DNA of 6,897 nt, taken from Frankiaceae bacterium (GTDB lineage Bacteria > Actinomycetota > Actinomycetes > Frankiales > Frankiaceae). The stretch covers positions 1 through 6,897 of the forward strand of contig JAVEDQ010000021.1 in NCBI GenBank assembly GCA_030840885.1, in the 5' to 3' direction. The translations under genes and the position numbers were made by a program. Positions 5,735 to 6,897 of the stretch are shown piece by piece. Below the pieces are notes generated by a model. That model was not told where the DNA came from and did no database searches. It saw nothing but the letters and a program-made list of their open reading frames with translations. Every line of letters starts with the position of its first letter. Positions within the stretch are counted from its first letter, which is position 1.

Positions 5735-5770
5735 GATCACGGTGGTCCTGATCAGCGGGCCTCACGGCCC
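5735..5770 (-). promoter_or_regulatory. Hairpins in the mshB-protease spacer
   Basis: Two small inverted repeats lie just upstream of the protease ribosome site. GGGCC/GGCCC (5757-5761 and 5766-5770) forms a 5-bp stem closed on the minus-strand RNA by GUGA, a GNRA-type tetraloop. GATCA/TGATC (5735-5739 and 5749-5753) has a 9-base gap. They may be a terminator remnant for mshB, an operator or leader structure. The rest of the spacer (5771-5907) shows no gene and no convincing promoter. Confidence 0.25.
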
Positions 5771-5907
5771 CCCGGACGCGGTGTCATCGAGAACTGCGCC
5801 GGGGTCGGGCAGGAACCCGATACCCGGCCAACGGGACCGGAGGCCCCACCGCTACGGCCGTCACCCGCACGGGCTAGCAAGAACACCCGGTTGCCAGCCG
5901 AAGAACC

Positions 5908-6897
5908 TCAGCTCGCGCCAGGAACGCCGGCGAACAGATCGTCCTCGCGGCCCTCGGGGCCGTCCCCCGGCCCGCGCTCGCCTCGGACGAGGACGTACTG
6001 CTCCGTTGCGAAGTTCCGCTGCCCGACCCGGTCGGCCAGCGCGTAGAACATGCCGCCGACGGCGATCTGGGTCGCGTGCGCGCGCATCGCGGCGATCTTC
6101 GCGTCGAAGTGCTCGGCGCCGTCGATCTGGGTGGTGATCGCCTCGTCCGGCACGCCCATGGGGAGGTCGTCGGCGCTCGTGACCCCCTCGAAGAAGCCGG
6201 TGTCGGCGCCCTCCTCCCGGAACGCGTCGATGCCTCGCTGCAGCCACGACTTGGAGATCGCGGTGTAGTAGAGCTTCGCGGGCGCCCAGGGCTCTCCCGC
6301 CTCGGGGTGGAAGGCGGGGTCGCTGGAGGCGTCGAAGGCGCGGACGGTGACATTGTGGGCCTGGATGTGGTCAGGGTGGCCGTAGCCCCCGTTCTCGTCG
6401 TAGGTCACGACGACCTGCGGGCGCACCTCCCGCATCACCTGCACCAGCGCGAGCGTGGCCTCGTCGAGGTCGGCCTGCCAGAAGCAGTCCGGCCGGTTGT
6501 TGGTCTCCAGCCCCATCATCCCGCTGTCGCGCCAGCGCCCCGGCCCACCCAGGAAGCGGTGGTCGGTCACCCGCAGCGCCTCGCAGGCGGCCGCCAGCTC
6601 GCCGATGCGGTGCTGCCCGAGCGTGTCGTCGACCTCGGCGGCCAGGTGCTCGAGTTCCGGGACGAGCACTTCGCCCTGCTCCCCGAGCGTGCAGGTGACC
6701 AGGGTGACCAGGGCGTTGGCGGCCGCGTACTTGGCCATGGTCGCGCCGGTGCCGATGGTCTCGTCGTCGGGATGCGCGTGCACGAGCAGCAGGCGCTTCG
6801 GGTGATCGAGCGGTTCGATGTCGAAGCTTTCCTCGAGCGCGTCGACCTCTTCGGCCAGCTCTTCGAGCACCTCGTCGACCGGGCTGTCGCCCTGCAC
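5908..6897 (-). CDS. mshB: MshB, GlcNAc-Ins deacetylase of mycothiol synthesis (start at or beyond the window edge)
   Basis: This zinc deacetylase of the LmbE/PIG-L family removes acetate from GlcNAc-inositol to give GlcN-Ins, the acceptor for MshC in mycothiol synthesis, in the cytoplasm. Visible from the GTG at 6897: [12 protein letters not shown] at 35-46, with H42 and D45 as zinc ligands and D44 as catalytic base (H13, D16 and D15 in the M. tuberculosis enzyme). Then comes [12 protein letters not shown] at 166-177, with Y172 and H174 matching Y142 and H144, and H177 as third zinc ligand (H147). The GYGHPDH form favours MshB over the conjugate amidase Mca, in which I recall GGYPHPDH. An acidic segment of about 33 residues (rich in Glu/Asp/Leu) precedes the usual start of the fold. 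The GTG is the last codon in the window, so the true start may lie further upstream. The gene heads the minus-strand cluster. No terminator is obvious after its stop. Confidence 0.92.
   Translation of the reverse strand: MQGDSPVDEVLEELAEEVDALEESFDIEPLDHPKRLLLVHAHPDDETIGTGATMAKYAAANALVTLVTCTLGEQGEVLVPELEHLAAEVDDTLGQHRIGELAAACEALRVTDHRFLGGPGRWRDSGMMGLETNNRPDCFWQADLDEATLALVQVMREVRPQVVVTYDENGGYGHPDHIQAHNVTVRAFDASSDPAFHPEAGEPWAPAKLYYTAISKSWLQRGIDAFREEGADTGFFEGVTSADDLPMGVPDEAITTQIDGAEHFDAKIAAMRAHATQIAVGGMFYALADRVGQRNFATEQYVLVRGERGPGDGPEGREDDLFAGVPGAS

Noticed and set aside
3649..5751. A 700-codon open frame on the plus strand opposite the FtsH-like gene
   Set aside because: It is the antisense shadow of a GC-rich gene. 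The translation is Arg/Gly/Glu/Asp-rich low-complexity text without motifs, while the minus strand has complete AAA and M41 signatures.
5805..5820. TCGGG/CCCGA hairpin after mshB, considered as a terminator
   Set aside because: The stem is only five pairs, lies 88 bases past the stop and has no T-run. Such hairpins are expected by chance in GC-rich DNA.
1..6897. Biosynthetic cluster, phage, toxin-antitoxin, transposon or CRISPR content
   Set aside because: No signature enzymes, integrase, transposase, terminal repeats or regularly spaced repeats were seen on either strand.

Overview
This high-GC window has strongly GC-biased third codon positions, frequent GTG starts and a mycothiol deacetylase gene (mshB). 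Mycothiol is an actinobacterial thiol, so the source is almost certainly an actinomycete (Actinomycetota). A Pseudonocardiales-like host is a guess from general feel. No mobile element, tRNA, rRNA or CRISPR array is visible.

Left part, plus strand (1-2647). The first 269 bases hold no gene I can assign. They contain a TTGACA box (143-148), a near-perfect 20-bp dyad (163-182) and a short repeat-rich leader. Next comes a 45-residue secreted micro-peptide (270-407) ending in a Trp-rich tail. It is followed by a sugar-porter MFS symporter (544-1947). A gamma-glutamylcyclotransferase-like protein (1925-2647) overlaps the transporter's 3' end by 23 bases, so those two are probably one translationally coupled unit.

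Right part, minus strand (6897 to 2659). In order of transcription: mshB (6897-5908, start probably at or beyond the window edge), a divergent membrane-anchored FtsH-type AAA+ zinc protease (5718-3748), a four-helix membrane protein (3697-3221) and a flavin reductase-domain protein (3171-2659). The last three are separated by only about 50 bases each. The two halves converge with 11 bases between stop codons.

Functional reading. MshB deacetylates GlcNAc-Ins during mycothiol synthesis. From memory, mycobacteria carry a small membrane protein gene directly after mshB, and the four-helix protein here looks like that partner. If so, an FtsH-like protease gene lies between two normally adjacent genes. 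The protease keeps its zinc site but has a Walker B Asp-to-Glu change and two extra segments in the ATPase domain. A 40-base hairpin lies between it and the membrane protein and places that gene's GTG start in the loop. The flavin reductase has no visible oxygenase partner.

The points most worth a second look are the micro-peptide, the start-codon hairpin, and the mshB/ftsH-like/membrane-protein arrangement. None of these amounts to clear proof of a new system.
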